DNA of 64,000 nucleotides from Paenibacillus donghaensis (GTDB lineage Bacteria; Bacillota; Bacilli; Paenibacillales; Paenibacillaceae), in NCBI RefSeq assembly GCF_002192415.1, contig NZ_CP021780.1, forward strand, positions 4,092,001 through 4,156,000, written 5' to 3'. Of the stretch, positions 1-8,394 are shown piece after piece. The notes beneath the pieces were generated by a model that worked only from the letters and a program-made list of their open reading frames with translations, was not told the origin of the DNA and made no database searches. The position numbers and the translations under genes are program-made. The number at the start of each line of letters is the position of its first letter. Position 1 is the stretch's first letter.

Positions 1-13
1 AATTCTATTCTGC

Positions 14-253
14 CTATTCATTTTTTCTCCATTCCTTAATCCATCCTTTTAGTCCTTTTGAGGAATAAGAAATCTCACCCCCGAATAATCCAATCCATAC
101 TAATGCGAAACCAACACAAGAGGTGCAGTACATATATGCATAAGCAAATCCTCCAGTCATTTCAATTGACGTATCTGGAAAGAAAATAGCAAACACCAGG
201 AACGGAACAGCTAACAAATAAACGAACAAATGATTTAGAATATGTTTTATCAA
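14..253 (-). CDS. Small multi-pass membrane protein, unknown function
   Basis: A 79-residue protein with about three hydrophobic segments and a basic C-terminus (ends KEWRKNE), so probably an integral membrane protein. I do not recognise a family. The start is TTG, placed by an AAGGAG site about 9 bases upstream and directly abutting the TAG stop of the preceding gene, which suggests translational coupling within one operon. Function unknown. Confidence 0.6.
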   Translation of the reverse strand: MIKHILNHLFVYLLAVPFLVFAIFFPDTSIEMTGGFAYAYMYCTSCVGFALVWIGLFGGEISYSSKGLKGWIKEWRKNE

Positions 254-577
254 CTATTTAATCTCCTTTACTTCAGCTTCAATTTCTTCATCTTCATTCA
301 CAACTTTAATTGTTATACCGTTCGTAACCTTCTCCCACTCCTTAGAGTCGAATCCTCTAGATTTAACTCGTACCTTTCCATAGCCTTCAATAAATGTATC
401 ATTTCTACTTACAAGCCCTGCTCGTTGAATGGCTAGATTTTCTGCGTGGCCCTCAATTGTTTTACAGTCAAAAAAGCAGTCACTGAAATTATCCATCCAC
501 TCTTCATTAATAATATCTTCGTCTATTTCAACTATATATGTATTGGTTGTCACTACTTCACATTTAAAATATTTCAT
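254..577 (-). CDS. Hypothetical protein, 107 aa
   Basis: A soluble, acidic protein with no domain I recognise. The C-terminal third is rich in Glu, Asp and Val. It lies between an HNH endonuclease gene and a small membrane protein gene, all on the minus strand with almost no spacing, so it is part of the same early operon. Confidence 0.7.
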   Translation of the reverse strand: MKYFKCEVVTTNTYIVEIDEDIINEEWMDNFSDCFFDCKTIEGHAENLAIQRAGLVSRNDTFIEGYGKVRVKSRGFDSKEWEKVTNGITIKVVNEDEEIEAEVKEIK

Positions 578-1279
578 TTATAAATCCTTTCTCTTCTCGC
601 TGATGTATTTTTTGAAATCTGTCTCTAGCCACTTTGTTATCCGCTGATATCTATTTACATCATAATAGCAATTATTTTCGTTGTACCATTCAGTATAGTC
701 GCTGATATTTTTCTCACTATTACAATAAAAACATGACGGAATACAGTTACTCAGATCATTTGCTCCAAGATTAATTGCATGCTCTCTGGCAAAATCCTTC
801 TTTATCCTTTTTCTATGTATTTCAATAGGCATGCCACAGTAAGCGCAACAATAATCAAAATATTCTTTGCATTTATTCCATTCTTCATTTTTAATATCGT
901 GCTTTTTATTTTCTCTATTTAACATATATAATCTAGCCTTCATTTTTCCATTTTGAGAATTTTGCCAGAGTTTTTGATATTCAGCCCTCATTTCTTTATG
1001 TTGCCTTGAATAATCTCTTTCTCTTTTTCTAATTTGTTCCCCTTTTTCTATTCTTCTGTCTTGATGATACTTCTTCAGTTTTTGATCTCCCTCGTTATAA
1101 TTTTTCTTTTGAAATTCCTTTCTGCTTTCAATAAAACAAGTCTTACACCATGAAGTTAACTTCAATTCATTGATGTTTTTCTTTTTGTTTCTATTGATTA
1201 ACTTATAGAAATAATCAATTGATGCTGGGTATGAATTCTTGCATTTCGTGCATTTTCTTAATTCTTCAATCAAAATCAA
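578..1279 (-). CDS. HNH endonuclease with N-terminal zinc knuckle
   Basis: A 233-residue predicted nuclease. Near the N-terminus are CTKCK and WCKTC pairs that could bind zinc. A long highly charged helical middle follows. The C-terminal HNH core has CCAYCG, then AREHAINL (the His), an Asn in LSNCIPSC, and a closing CxxCN cluster, matching the zinc-stabilised HNH fold. Such genes in phages are either free-standing homing endonucleases or packaging/recombination helpers; context does not decide. The start is TTG; a second TTG six bases later has better spacing to AAAGGA. Confidence 0.8.
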   Translation of the reverse strand: MILIEELRKCTKCKNSYPASIDYFYKLINRNKKKNINELKLTSWCKTCFIESRKEFQKKNYNEGDQKLKKYHQDRRIEKGEQIRKRERDYSRQHKEMRAEYQKLWQNSQNGKMKARLYMLNRENKKHDIKNEEWNKCKEYFDYCCAYCGMPIEIHRKRIKKDFAREHAINLGANDLSNCIPSCFYCNSEKNISDYTEWYNENNCYYDVNRYQRITKWLETDFKKYISEKRKDL

Positions 1280-1289
1280 TTATCCTTTC

Positions 1290-1529
1290 TTAATTACTCT
1301 CAATATATTTCTTGACTTCCTCATATGTATGGAACATACATCCCGAATCCTGTACAATTTCTTCGCCTTCTGCATCCAAATAATCGAAATCCACATCCCA
1401 AACTTGATGTTTTTTCATTAAGTCAACCAATTCCGGTCTTTTAATCTCATGGCCTTCTTTAATCAGTTTATCTTTGTAATACAATCCTTCCCAATCATCC
1501 AAACTTACAATGATAAATTTATTTTTCAT
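1290..1529 (-). CDS. Hypothetical protein, 79 aa
   Basis: Starts at the ATG giving MKNKFIIVSL, overlapping the end of the upstream gene by 11 bases, so it is probably translationally coupled. Longer upstream in-frame extensions would run through that gene. Contains many acidic and aromatic residues (WDVDFDYLDAEGEE). No family recognised. Confidence 0.6.
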   Translation of the reverse strand: MKNKFIIVSLDDWEGLYYKDKLIKEGHEIKRPELVDLMKKHQVWDVDFDYLDAEGEEIVQDSGCMFHTYEEVKKYIESN

Positions 1530-1791
1530 AAACATCGATCCGTTTCTGTAGTTTATTTTTACTACGCTGTTTCTTAGTCCGATTCTGAATTTTTTGCAAA
1601 CGATGAATCTCATGTTGTATATCTACCGTTTCTCCCACACCTTTTAGTGCGCGCGCAATAGCTTTTCCTCCAGACTCAAATCTGTATGCCATATTATTAA
1701 AATTATCAAATAATTCATTCATATTTTTATTTGTCACAGGGATAGTGCTAATTTCTTTCTTACTAAATAGATTAAAAATGTTAAACTTCAT
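1519..1791 (-). CDS. Hypothetical basic protein, 90 aa
   Basis: The start MKFNIFNLF is chosen because an AAAGGAG site lies 9 bases upstream. The N-terminal half resembles short phage proteins with KALARAL-like helices (FESGGKAIARALKGVG). The C-terminal half is strongly basic and helical (QNRTKKQRSKNKLQKR), suggesting nucleic-acid or protein binding. Function unknown. Confidence 0.65.
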   Translation of the reverse strand: MKFNIFNLFSKKEISTIPVTNKNMNELFDNFNNMAYRFESGGKAIARALKGVGETVDIQHEIHRLQKIQNRTKKQRSKNKLQKRIDVYEK

Positions 1792-1805
1792 TACAATCAT
1801 CTCCT

Positions 1806-1964
1806 TTAATAATATTTATTTTTATAATACTCCTTACCTGAAACTTCTCTGTATGTTGCCTTGCCACATTTCAAACATCTGCTAAGTGTTTCTGACTCAA
1901 AAACCTCTTCACCGCAGCTCACGCATTTGTCTGAGTCAAAACCAATTTCATTATCAATATTCAA
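1806..1964 (-). CDS. Small zinc-ribbon protein, 52 aa
   Basis: Translated from a TTG start with an AGAGGTG site just upstream. It carries a CVSCGEE ... CLKCGKA double CxxC pair spaced about 17 residues apart, the signature of a zinc ribbon. Probably a small nucleic-acid- or protein-binding factor. It lies between two hypothetical genes in the same operon. Confidence 0.65.
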   Translation of the reverse strand: MNIDNEIGFDSDKCVSCGEEVFESETLSRCLKCGKATYREVSGKEYYKNKYY

Positions 1965-2002
1965 TCTTTCACCTCTTTGAAGGAAATGCGGAATTTATCA
2001 AA

Positions 2003-2212
2003 TTAAATCTCTTTATAAACCGCTCTAAATCTCTTACCATGCTGAATTACATTATCAAATTCATCTTCTGTTTCAATTCTTTTTGTATGACGGATGATTT
2101 CGCTTGGAGGATATGGAAATTCATATGGTGAATAAACAAACACCTCTGTTGATCCCCTCCATGAAATAAATTCAAGGCCATTATAGCCTCTCCAGAATAC
2201 TTCTGATTTCAT
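2003..2212 (-). CDS. Hypothetical protein, 69 aa
   Basis: A compact protein rich in aromatic residues (FWRGYNGLEF, YSPYEFPYPP) followed by a charged C-terminal half. A GGAGAG-type ribosome site precedes the ATG. No domain recognised. Confidence 0.65.
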   Translation of the reverse strand: MKSEVFWRGYNGLEFISWRGSTEVFVYSPYEFPYPPSEIIRHTKRIETEDEFDNVIQHGKRFRAVYKEI

Positions 2213-2272
2213 TTATTGCTCATCTCTCCTCTTTTTCTTCACTTCTTTAATCAATGTCCAACCATAGTTTGA

Positions 2273-2428
2273 TCAAAACTCTTCTATTTCGTATCTATTT
2301 AGAGCAACTTCAACAGTCTCCTTGAAATCTTTTGCCTTATCTCTTAATTCCATTAGCTCATGATAACTGCAATCATTGTCTTGAAAGAAAATACATAGTT
2401 CTTGAAATCTTTCGAAATTGAATGTCAT
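2273..2428 (-). CDS. Hypothetical small helical protein, 51 aa (possible in-frame stop at its end)
   Basis: ATG start with GGAAGTG upstream, overlapping the stop region of the nucleotidase gene. The predicted product is helical and acidic. After its TGA stop the same frame stays open for about 20 more codons (including YGWTLIKE and a basic tail) to a TAA next to the downstream gene, so the TGA may be a recent nonsense change. Confidence 0.5.
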   Translation of the reverse strand: MTFNFERFQELCIFFQDNDCSYHELMELRDKAKDFKETVEVALNRYEIEEF

Positions 2429-2434
2429 AAAATA

Positions 2435-2971
2435 TCACTTCCAATCTAATAGGATATCTTTCACCTCTAACCAATTGTTTACACGATAAAATCTGTCTTC
2501 ATCTCTGTTGTGTGGAGCATCAAACAATATTTTATTCCCACTAAACGACTCTAAATTTGCTGGCTTGTCGTCTATTAAGTATTCTGCTGCAATAATTGAC
2601 TTATCTCTTGTGAATACGAATTTGTCGGGTGCTAGAAATGGGAAGTGTTTAAGCAACCAATTATGCTTTGGAACCACATTATTAATGTTAAATGGCGATG
2701 TAACAACATAGATGTCATATGTATTATTTAGTTCTTGTAAAACATCTTGACTATCTTTGATTACAGGAAGATTGGCAAACAGTTCTGGGTCGTCCATATA
2801 ATCATATATCTTCTTGTTACATTCGGGCTTTGTGATATGGCACCAATTCCAAGCGTTGATTTCTTCGGGAGTTAATGTGTCATTGTAATCATTGTTATAT
2901 CTTCTTACCCACTCAACCACCAAATCAGCAATTACATTATCCTGGTCTACTGCAATTCGTTTTTTAGCCAA
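2435..2971 (-). CDS. 5'(3')-deoxyribonucleotidase, HAD family (YorS-like)
   Basis: A 178-residue HAD-superfamily phosphatase. The N-terminal VDQDNVIAD provides the two catalytic Asp residues of the DxD motif; VVTSPF is motif II; a Lys-containing region and the LIDDKPAN motif supply the Mg-binding acids of motifs III/IV. Length and motifs fit the NT5C-type nucleotidases that dephosphorylate deoxynucleoside monophosphates. SPbeta carries a similar gene, yorS. It overlaps the dATP/dGTP hydrolase gene upstream, giving a two-gene nucleotide-pool module. Confidence 0.85.
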   Translation of the reverse strand: MAKKRIAVDQDNVIADLVVEWVRRYNNDYNDTLTPEEINAWNWCHITKPECNKKIYDYMDDPELFANLPVIKDSQDVLQELNNTYDIYVVTSPFNINNVVPKHNWLLKHFPFLAPDKFVFTRDKSIIAAEYLIDDKPANLESFSGNKILFDAPHNRDEDRFYRVNNWLEVKDILLDWK

Positions 2972-3293
2972 AATCCTTCACCTTCTCTGAGTCGATCTCA
3001 ACGGCTTGAGCAAACATAGATCTACACATAATGTGAGAGAGATGTTCGTCGCTCTTATCGCCAGCTAGATAGGCATAGGCGTGAATAATAAGATGATTGA
3101 GATGTTCTTCGATAGGGATGTCTCGCCAATTGTCTGCTCCATATTTATCTGCCCCATACTTTAGAACTTTCGTCATTTCGAACATAGCTAGAGGATCTAA
3201 CAAATCAAATCTGTACAATACTTCTGACTGCTTACCTCCGAATTCATTTGTTACGGTTGGCGCATCCTTTCCTACTCCATCCACCTTCTTCAT
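2964..3293 (-). CDS. dATP/dGTP diphosphohydrolase-like protein (MazG-type, DUF5664 family)
   Basis: A 109-residue all-helical protein with the family pattern KYGADNWRDIP, EEHLNHLIIHAYAYLAGD and DEHLSHIMCRSMFA. The repeated Glu/His/Asp residues match the metal site of phage dNTP pyrophosphohydrolases, which lower particular dNTP pools. Its start overlaps the stop of the upstream 3D gene (TAATG) and its end overlaps the nucleotidase start, so all three are coupled. Confidence 0.85.
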   Translation of the reverse strand: MKKVDGVGKDAPTVTNEFGGKQSEVLYRFDLLDPLAMFEMTKVLKYGADKYGADNWRDIPIEEHLNHLIIHAYAYLAGDKSDEHLSHIMCRSMFAQAVEIDSEKVKDFG

Positions 3294-3796
3294 TAGTCCA
3301 CTTCCTTTTTAATTATTTGAACATGCAGATTTTGTCTGCCAAAATCTAAAGCACGATCTAAATCCTCAATATAGATATCTAACTTACCTTCAGTAATCGC
3401 AGAGCCTCTATCGCTACAAACATATGTATTATCAAGTTCTTTTATTTTCACCCCTGTTCCAAATTCCATTGATTTGGGGCAAGCGATAGAACTACCTTCA
3501 ACGGTACGCTTGCCGTTAGCCTGAATCCCATATCCTTTTTCGCCTTTGTGTTTTTGCGTAGATTCGTAACCATTGGTATAGGCACTCACGCTGTAGATTT
3601 CCCATTTTCCTTCTGTCTTTACGATGGATTTTGGTTGAACCTTCGCAGCTTCCTTCTCATTTTCAGTCTCAACAGTTTGAACAATTTTCCTCTCAATTGG
3701 AATAGTGTTATTTGATTCTCTAATTTCATTTGCATTTTGAATGTTTGAATGACTCAATGCAAAAGCGAACATCAGAGACAGAATGATCTCTAGCAT
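3293..3796 (-). CDS. Exported 3D-domain protein (YorM-like)
   Basis: About 167 residues. The start MLEII is set by a GGAGG site 5 bases upstream. An N-terminal hydrophobic segment acts as signal or anchor, followed by a charged linker. Residues from roughly 75 onward form a 3D domain (YSVSAYT, ANGKRTVEGSSIACP, CSDRGSAI, LDIYIEDLDRALDFG) with the three conserved Asp. This double-psi barrel is found in cell-wall-associated lytic transglycosylase-like proteins; SPbeta YorM is a recognisable parallel. An early location among nucleotide genes is odd for a lysis enzyme, so a wall-remodelling role is only a guess. Confidence 0.8.
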   Translation of the reverse strand: MLEIILSLMFAFALSHSNIQNANEIRESNNTIPIERKIVQTVETENEKEAAKVQPKSIVKTEGKWEIYSVSAYTNGYESTQKHKGEKGYGIQANGKRTVEGSSIACPKSMEFGTGVKIKELDNTYVCSDRGSAITEGKLDIYIEDLDRALDFGRQNLHVQIIKKEVD

Positions 3797-3817
3797 CAGA
3801 ACCTCCACATTTTAGAT

Positions 3818-3845
3818 ATAGCCCCACATTTTTTTGTGAGGCTAT
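3818..3845. terminator. Hairpin with 10-bp arms, T-rich on the plus side
   Basis: Arms ATAGCCCCAC and GTGAGGCTAT with a T-rich loop. On the plus strand the hairpin is followed by GTATTTTTATT, terminator-like, but no plus gene ends here. For minus-strand transcripts it lies just before the 3D gene ribosome site and may act as an attenuator or RNA stabiliser. Confidence 0.45.
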
Positions 3846-3869
3846 GTATTTTTATTATTAAAAAACTAA

Positions 3870-4031
3870 CTATTGTTGTTCTACTTTAAACCAAACTCCA
3901 ATAGAACTACCTTTACGCATTGACTCTGCGTGAATGTACGCCGCATCATATGTATCAAACTCCAAAGTCTTCTCGTGGCTACAAGCATATCCCGCAAATT
4001 TTTCTCCACCATACACTTTTACTTTATACAA
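3870..4031 (-). CDS. Hypothetical protein, 53 aa
   Basis: TTG start (YKVKVYGGEKFAGYA) chosen for the AAGGGGTG site 6 bases upstream; a longer version starting near 4061 has no such site. A small mixed alpha/beta protein with no recognised family. Confidence 0.6.
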   Translation of the reverse strand: MYKVKVYGGEKFAGYACSHEKTLEFDTYDAAYIHAESMRKGSSIGVWFKVEQQ

Positions 4032-4062
4032 CTCAATCACCCCTTTAGTCTTTAAAATCATA

Positions 4063-4105
4063 TCTATATGTAGTATTTAATAATTATTTTAACACTACAT
4101 ATAGA
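4063..4105. promoter_or_regulatory. Inverted repeat, 12-bp perfect arms, operator candidate
   Basis: Arms TCTATATGTAGT (4063-4074) and ACTACATATAGA (4094-4105) are separated by 19 AT-rich bases, in the gap upstream of a minus-strand gene. A long spacer and no T tract argue against a terminator. A dimeric DNA-binding protein site is the likelier reading. Confidence 0.5.
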
Positions 4106-4145
4106 CAATAAATCATGATCAAATCTGTCTTTTATGAGGTCTTAA

Positions 4146-5144
4146 TTATTCTTTGATTTCTTCTGACTTATTGACTTCATCTTTCAGAGCATCAAGAACT
4201 ACAGCCATAACCTCAACTTGTCCCTTTGCAAAATCAGTTACTTTTTTACCTTTTCCTAATTTCCCCTCAATAATTTCGTTTACAATTGTACCCTTGTCTT
4301 CACTGTGAAGTTTTTTACCAAGCTTAATAATTTCTGCTCTCAGTTTGTCATAGTCAAGATCTTCGGATTCTAATGTTTTCTGTTGCTCCTTATATGACAC
4401 AGCCTTGATTCCTTCAGCTTTTTCTTGATCCTCTACAGCTTTAGAAATCGCTGCCTCTAATGCTTCTGCTGTGAATTCAGGAAGCGAAGTGACAAGATAA
4501 TCGAAACGACTTCTTGCAAAGAATTCAGGCGTTTCAGCCATATATGCCGATGACTTAATTACGCTACCTTTTTCATCAACACCATTAGAACGAAGGTGGA
4601 CAATAATATCTGAATTGTCAACCACAGGAGCAATGGCTCTCTTATCTCCTTTTGGGTACGCTCTACCTGTATCATCAACCACTTGATGAGCGATAAAGAT
4701 AACGGTGAAGCCAGAGCTAACCATTTTATCGATTTCTTCCCAAAATGCCGTACTATACTCGCTCCATAACCCATAGCCTTTATTACCTGAAGCGATAGAA
4801 TCAGCTTCATACTTGTCACACACATACTTAGTGCAGTAACGAGCTGCGGTTTCTACTTCGTCTAGGATGATTGTCTTGTACATTTCTTTCGCCTTGCCAA
4901 TTGTCGCCTTGCCTGTAATTTGTTTATTGACTTTAATGAAATCCGACCAACTATTGATTGGAGCAAAAGGAACACCAGCGATAGCGTTTAATCCTTTTTC
5001 AAATGCTAGATAGAATGGCTTTGGAAACCGAGTCGATTGCTTTGTCTTCCCGAGTGCGTTTCCTCCATAAACGAGAATAACCTTTCCTTCTGTGCCTTTT
5101 GCTACTACGGAAACCTGTGGGTTAAAAATATCTAATGATGACAT
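4146..5144 (-). CDS. Sak4-type RecA-like single-strand annealing/recombination ATPase (AAA_24)
   Basis: A 332-residue ATPase. Walker A is GGNALGKT at about residues 27-34, Walker B is IILDEVE near 92, and the core continues with FIAHQVVDD. Short RecA-fold proteins of this kind (Sak4/AAA_24) promote strand annealing and homologous recombination and are typically encoded beside an SSB, as here. The last ~110 residues are charged and helical and may bind partners. A strong gene call. Confidence 0.85.
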   Translation of the reverse strand: MSSLDIFNPQVSVVAKGTEGKVILVYGGNALGKTKQSTRFPKPFYLAFEKGLNAIAGVPFAPINSWSDFIKVNKQITGKATIGKAKEMYKTIILDEVETAARYCTKYVCDKYEADSIASGNKGYGLWSEYSTAFWEEIDKMVSSGFTVIFIAHQVVDDTGRAYPKGDKRAIAPVVDNSDIIVHLRSNGVDEKGSVIKSSAYMAETPEFFARSRFDYLVTSLPEFTAEALEAAISKAVEDQEKAEGIKAVSYKEQQKTLESEDLDYDKLRAEIIKLGKKLHSEDKGTIVNEIIEGKLGKGKKVTDFAKGQVEVMAVVLDALKDEVNKSEEIKE

Positions 5145-5187
5145 ATGTATAAAATCTCTCCCTATAATTGATTTATTTTTTAATGGT

Positions 5188-5219
5188 GAGTGGTAGTTTT
5201 TATTAACCGACCACCACTC
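5188..5219. terminator. Hairpin between SSB-like and recombinase genes
   Basis: Arms GAGTGGT and ACCACTC enclose an AT-rich loop. There is no clean T tract on the minus side, so it may be a weak attenuator that sets the ratio of the two products, or an RNA-end stabiliser. Confidence 0.4.
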
Positions 5220-5257
5220 GATTTAATATTATTTTATATATTTTTACTATGTATTAC

Positions 5258-6280
5258 TCAGAATGGCAAATCTTCATCCGAAATATCTAGAGGCTTCCCG
5301 TTATTAAATGGATTTTCTTTTTTGTGTGCATCTGGCGCAAAAGGATCTTCTTTTGGATTAACAACATGAGAATTTGACCCAAATCCAGCATTATTCGAGG
5401 ATCCAGCGTTTCCATTTTTCTTTTCCTCTTTTTTCTTTTCAATTGCTACGTCACGCTTTTTAAGAGCTTCACGAATAAGTACAATGTCGTAGGCGTTTTT
5501 ATCATCTTCATCATACGGTGGTGTTCCGCCTACGATAATATACTCACGAACCTCTTTGCGGTCAATTTCTTCTTGTGGATCTCCAAATCCAACTTCAACC
5601 AGTCTTTTCGTGACAATTTTTGTATTTACGATATCACCATAAACTTTAACTGTCTGACCCTTTTCATAAGTATCTTGAACATAATTAACAGACGTTGGAT
5701 TTTGCACTACAAAATCAAAGGGGAAGATTTTCTTTGCGTCATCCTTTTGTTCTTGGTAGTTAACAATAAATCCTTTTAGAATCAGTCTTCCAGTTTCTTC
5801 ACCATTCCGCGTCTCCGCTTTAGATCCAGCAATTGCCAATTCAAGATTAAACTTAGCTTGTGGCTCAAAAACTTCATCCGACTTAATGCGATTTACAAAC
5901 TTTGCAGAAAGTTTGGGATACGATCTCCATTCGCCGTCCTGACCGACATATTCATTCTTTCCAACTTTACCATTATCGAATTTGCCAGAAGTTTCAATGC
6001 GAACTTTATCAGCATTCTCAATACCATGTACATCAATTGTCTTGTATTCGTCACGAATAGTTACTAGTGTTTTAAAAAGACCACTTACTTCTTTCTTTTG
6101 GTTCATCTTAAATGAGAATACATTTACAGTGTGAATAGACTCAGGAGACACTTGAATATCAATTTCTCCCGAAATGGCGTCCTGCCCATTGATCGGTTTT
6201 TCTTCAATCCGAATATCTTTTACAATGCCTTCGATGTGAATTGTGTTAATGCCCTCTTGTAGTGTTTTTTCGTTAGCCAT
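5258..6280 (-). CDS. SSB-like two-OB-fold protein with acidic interaction tail
   Basis: A 340-residue protein. Its C-terminus DISDEDLPF is the classic SSB tip that recruits replication and repair proteins. It is preceded by a flexible Lys/Asn/Gly-rich linker. The first two thirds contain two beta-rich blocks (INTIHIEGIVKDI and ETGRLILKGFIVNYQ) reading as OB folds. It lies immediately upstream of the Sak4 recombinase and downstream of a shorter OB-fold relative, an arrangement typical of phage recombination modules. Confidence 0.75.
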   Translation of the reverse strand: MANEKTLQEGINTIHIEGIVKDIRIEEKPINGQDAISGEIDIQVSPESIHTVNVFSFKMNQKKEVSGLFKTLVTIRDEYKTIDVHGIENADKVRIETSGKFDNGKVGKNEYVGQDGEWRSYPKLSAKFVNRIKSDEVFEPQAKFNLELAIAGSKAETRNGEETGRLILKGFIVNYQEQKDDAKKIFPFDFVVQNPTSVNYVQDTYEKGQTVKVYGDIVNTKIVTKRLVEVGFGDPQEEIDRKEVREYIIVGGTPPYDEDDKNAYDIVLIREALKKRDVAIEKKKEEKKNGNAGSSNNAGFGSNSHVVNPKEDPFAPDAHKKENPFNNGKPLDISDEDLPF

Positions 6281-6403
6281 TTTAATTTATCTCTCCAATT
6301 ATGTATTAGTTTAGTTTTTTTAAATAAGTTAATATGTTTAGTTTATTGGACACTGCGACTCATTTCGGTGGACTTCGCATTAAAGAAATACTCTCACATC
6401 CTC

Positions 6404-7342
6404 TCAGAATCCGAATTTATTAACCTTATCGACTTTAGTTTCTTTTATATCATCAAATGGTGATCCATGAATCACATCCGATTCCAATTCTTCTGGCTTA
6501 TATCTTCCCTGAACTAGCGAGGAAAGATTACCTCCAACAATCTCCAATTCTTTAATTGATGATCCAGCAATAACTTCGTATCCATCATCAGATAAAGTCA
6601 TTGGAACATAATTTCTTATGTTTCCATGGATCTTCAATGTGGAACCAACCTGAATATTACTTTGAAAATATTCAACAAGCGCAACGGAACTTTTGTCTTT
6701 AATGTTAATCACAAACTTGTACGGGATGATGTCAAATCCATCAGAATTACGAATAATCAATTTGGTATTTACATTATATTTACTAGAAATAACTTTTTTG
6801 ATATCCATAAATACTATCTCTTGAGTGAAATAAGATTCGTTCAGTAGACTTGCTTCATCTATAGAATATATCTCAGTGATGATGAAGCTTTCTTGTGTCT
6901 CGCCTTTATATTCATTGAATCTTAATGAACCCTTGATTAACACGCTTGATCCATCTTTTAAGTTGTCTCTCAGGTGCTCTGTTGCATCATAGGCTATTAA
7001 CTTAATATCTTCTCTGTCTAGGCCATTGAGGTTAATTTTGACTGGTTGGAAGTACTTATAGCTCTTGTACTTGTGACTATATTTTTCATTCCAGTTAACC
7101 ATGATATGATTATTCTTGTCATATCTCTTTGTCATTGGATCAACTTTAAACATTTTTATCTTGTCCGACTTATTCCCCATCATTTCAACATATACAAATG
7201 CATTACTGCTCACTCTCACGCCAAATTGTAGCCTGTTCCATTGTCCATTTTCTGTCTGTCCATCAGTGTAAGCCTTAGTATTAGATAGACCAGTAATGAT
7301 TCCTTTGATTTCAAACTTACCGTATGTTGGTTGCAAACTCAT
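6404..7342 (-). CDS. OB-fold DNA-binding protein, relative of the SSB-like neighbour
   Basis: A 312-residue protein that begins YGKFEIKGIITGLS and has repeated beta blocks (SVLIKGSLRFNEY, TLKIHGNIRNYVP) matching the pattern of the next gene. It lacks the DEDLPF tail (it ends KVNKFGF), so it probably binds DNA or another OB protein without recruiting SSB partners. Likely a divergent tandem duplicate. It is the first protein gene after the tRNA pair in this operon. Confidence 0.6.
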   Translation of the reverse strand: MSLQPTYGKFEIKGIITGLSNTKAYTDGQTENGQWNRLQFGVRVSSNAFVYVEMMGNKSDKIKMFKVDPMTKRYDKNNHIMVNWNEKYSHKYKSYKYFQPVKINLNGLDREDIKLIAYDATEHLRDNLKDGSSVLIKGSLRFNEYKGETQESFIITEIYSIDEASLLNESYFTQEIVFMDIKKVISSKYNVNTKLIIRNSDGFDIIPYKFVINIKDKSSVALVEYFQSNIQVGSTLKIHGNIRNYVPMTLSDDGYEVIAGSSIKELEIVGGNLSSLVQGRYKPEELESDVIHGSPFDDIKETKVDKVNKFGF

Positions 7343-7478
7343 TCACTAACCTACTTTATATGTATTAACTTTTAAAAACAAAAACTTCTTAATCACCACC
7401 TTCTATTGGAATATCTATAACCTCACTTACGTAAAGATATATATTCAACATGCTTTCGCATGGCGTTTTTAAAATCAA

Positions 7479-7551
7479 TGGGTCTCATCGGACTTGAACC
7501 GATATTATCTGATTTATGAGATCAGAGCCTTAACCATTAGACGAAAGACCC
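7479..7551 (-). tRNA. tRNA-Met (anticodon CAT)
   Basis: A complete cloverleaf: 7-bp acceptor stem GGGTCTT/GAGACCC with discriminator A, short D arm, 5-bp anticodon stem CTGAT/ATCAG with loop CTCATAA, and T arm ATCGG/CCGAT with TTCAAGT loop. No encoded CCA. The CAU anticodon could also be an isoleucine tRNA after lysidine modification. Confidence 0.9.
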
Positions 7552-7555
7552 ATGA

Positions 7556-7638
7556 TGCGGATGGAGGGATTTGAACCCTCATGTCTCAATGACAATGGAT
7601 TTTAAGTCCATCACATATGCCAATTCCGCCACACCCGC
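7556..7638 (-). tRNA. tRNA-Leu (anticodon TAA)
   Basis: An 83-base class II tRNA: acceptor GCGGGTG/CATCCGC, anticodon stem TGGAC-side with loop centred on TAA, long variable arm TGTCATTGAGACA, and T arm GAGGG/CCCTC. It reads UUA codons, which are abundant in this AT-rich genome, so it probably supports late protein synthesis. Confidence 0.9.
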
Positions 7639-7712
7639 AAGTTTCTTATTAATCTTGATGAAATTATTATTTCCTCAACCCTTAGCATGTTCCTCTGAAC
7701 CTCCATACCCTT

Positions 7713-7766
7713 ATATTACTCTAGCCCTTCCATCATGTCAACACATTTCATATATTTACTTTATAA
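7713..7766 (-). promoter_or_regulatory. Promoter with upstream repeated element, for tRNA/recombination operon
   Basis: On the minus strand: repeated element (7749-7766, core GTAAATATATG), then -35 TTGACA (7736-7741, perfect), 17-base spacer, and -10 TAATAT (7713-7718). The first transcribed genes are tRNA-Leu and tRNA-Met, followed by the OB-fold and Sak4 genes. Confidence 0.8.
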
Positions 7767-7816
7767 ATCCATTGAACCGAACAGTTTGTAGTCCGGTTCA
7801 TATGTTTTTTTATAAA

Positions 7817-8197
7817 TTACGTGTATAACAGGAAATCCATAAACCAAGTACTAGGCGGTAGATCACTATGTATCTCAAAAATCTTTATTGCGTTCGTCTG
7901 ATTAAGTTGCGACACTTTATAGTCATTTAGTGGCTCTTGAAACAAATCTTCTAATGCCGATTTACTATCTTTATTAAAGTGAGAACAAAAATCACTTACA
8001 GTGTAAATTCTATTTAATATATCCTTATCTCTTTTTTTAGATAAATATTCATCTATTTCCCGTCTTGTCTTGGATTCACCGCACCAATTAATAATATTGC
8101 TTATATCGTCTTGATTTTTCAAAACAAAAGTAACAAAATTCCAAAACTCAAATGCAGATTTCTCAACCTTTAAGATTGGACTTAACTGATTTTTCAT
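7817..8197 (-). CDS. Hypothetical protein, 126 aa, behind a candidate SOS box
   Basis: A soluble helical protein with no family I recognise (contains FWNFVTFVLKNQDD and a SKKRDKD basic patch). It is flanked upstream by a 276-base intergenic region holding a LexA-like box and downstream by the tRNA operon promoter, so it is a single-gene unit. Its position directly after the Agr-type module makes it a candidate effector or antirepressor; this is inference from context only. Confidence 0.65.
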   Translation of the reverse strand: MKNQLSPILKVEKSAFEFWNFVTFVLKNQDDISNIINWCGESKTRREIDEYLSKKRDKDILNRIYTVSDFCSHFNKDSKSALEDLFQEPLNDYKVSQLNQTNAIKIFEIHSDLPPSTWFMDFLLYT

Positions 8198-8394
8198 TAC
8201 ATATCCCCTTTTTGTATTTTTCTCTGTCGGCTTGCAAAATATAATAATTTATCTGTCTAAACCCTTACATATAAGTTTATACCTTGTCTTATACGTAATC
8301 AACCATAGACATGTTGCAGCGAAAGTATGTTGACCATTCCTTTATTTAGTACTTATTGCAATAATTGTGTCGTATAATGTCGATATATATAGTA

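Noticed and set aside
7800..7840. A terminator after the 126-aa gene (TGAACCG/CGGTTCA)
   Set aside because: The T run is on the plus-strand side, where no gene ends, so direction does not fit; left out as a feature.
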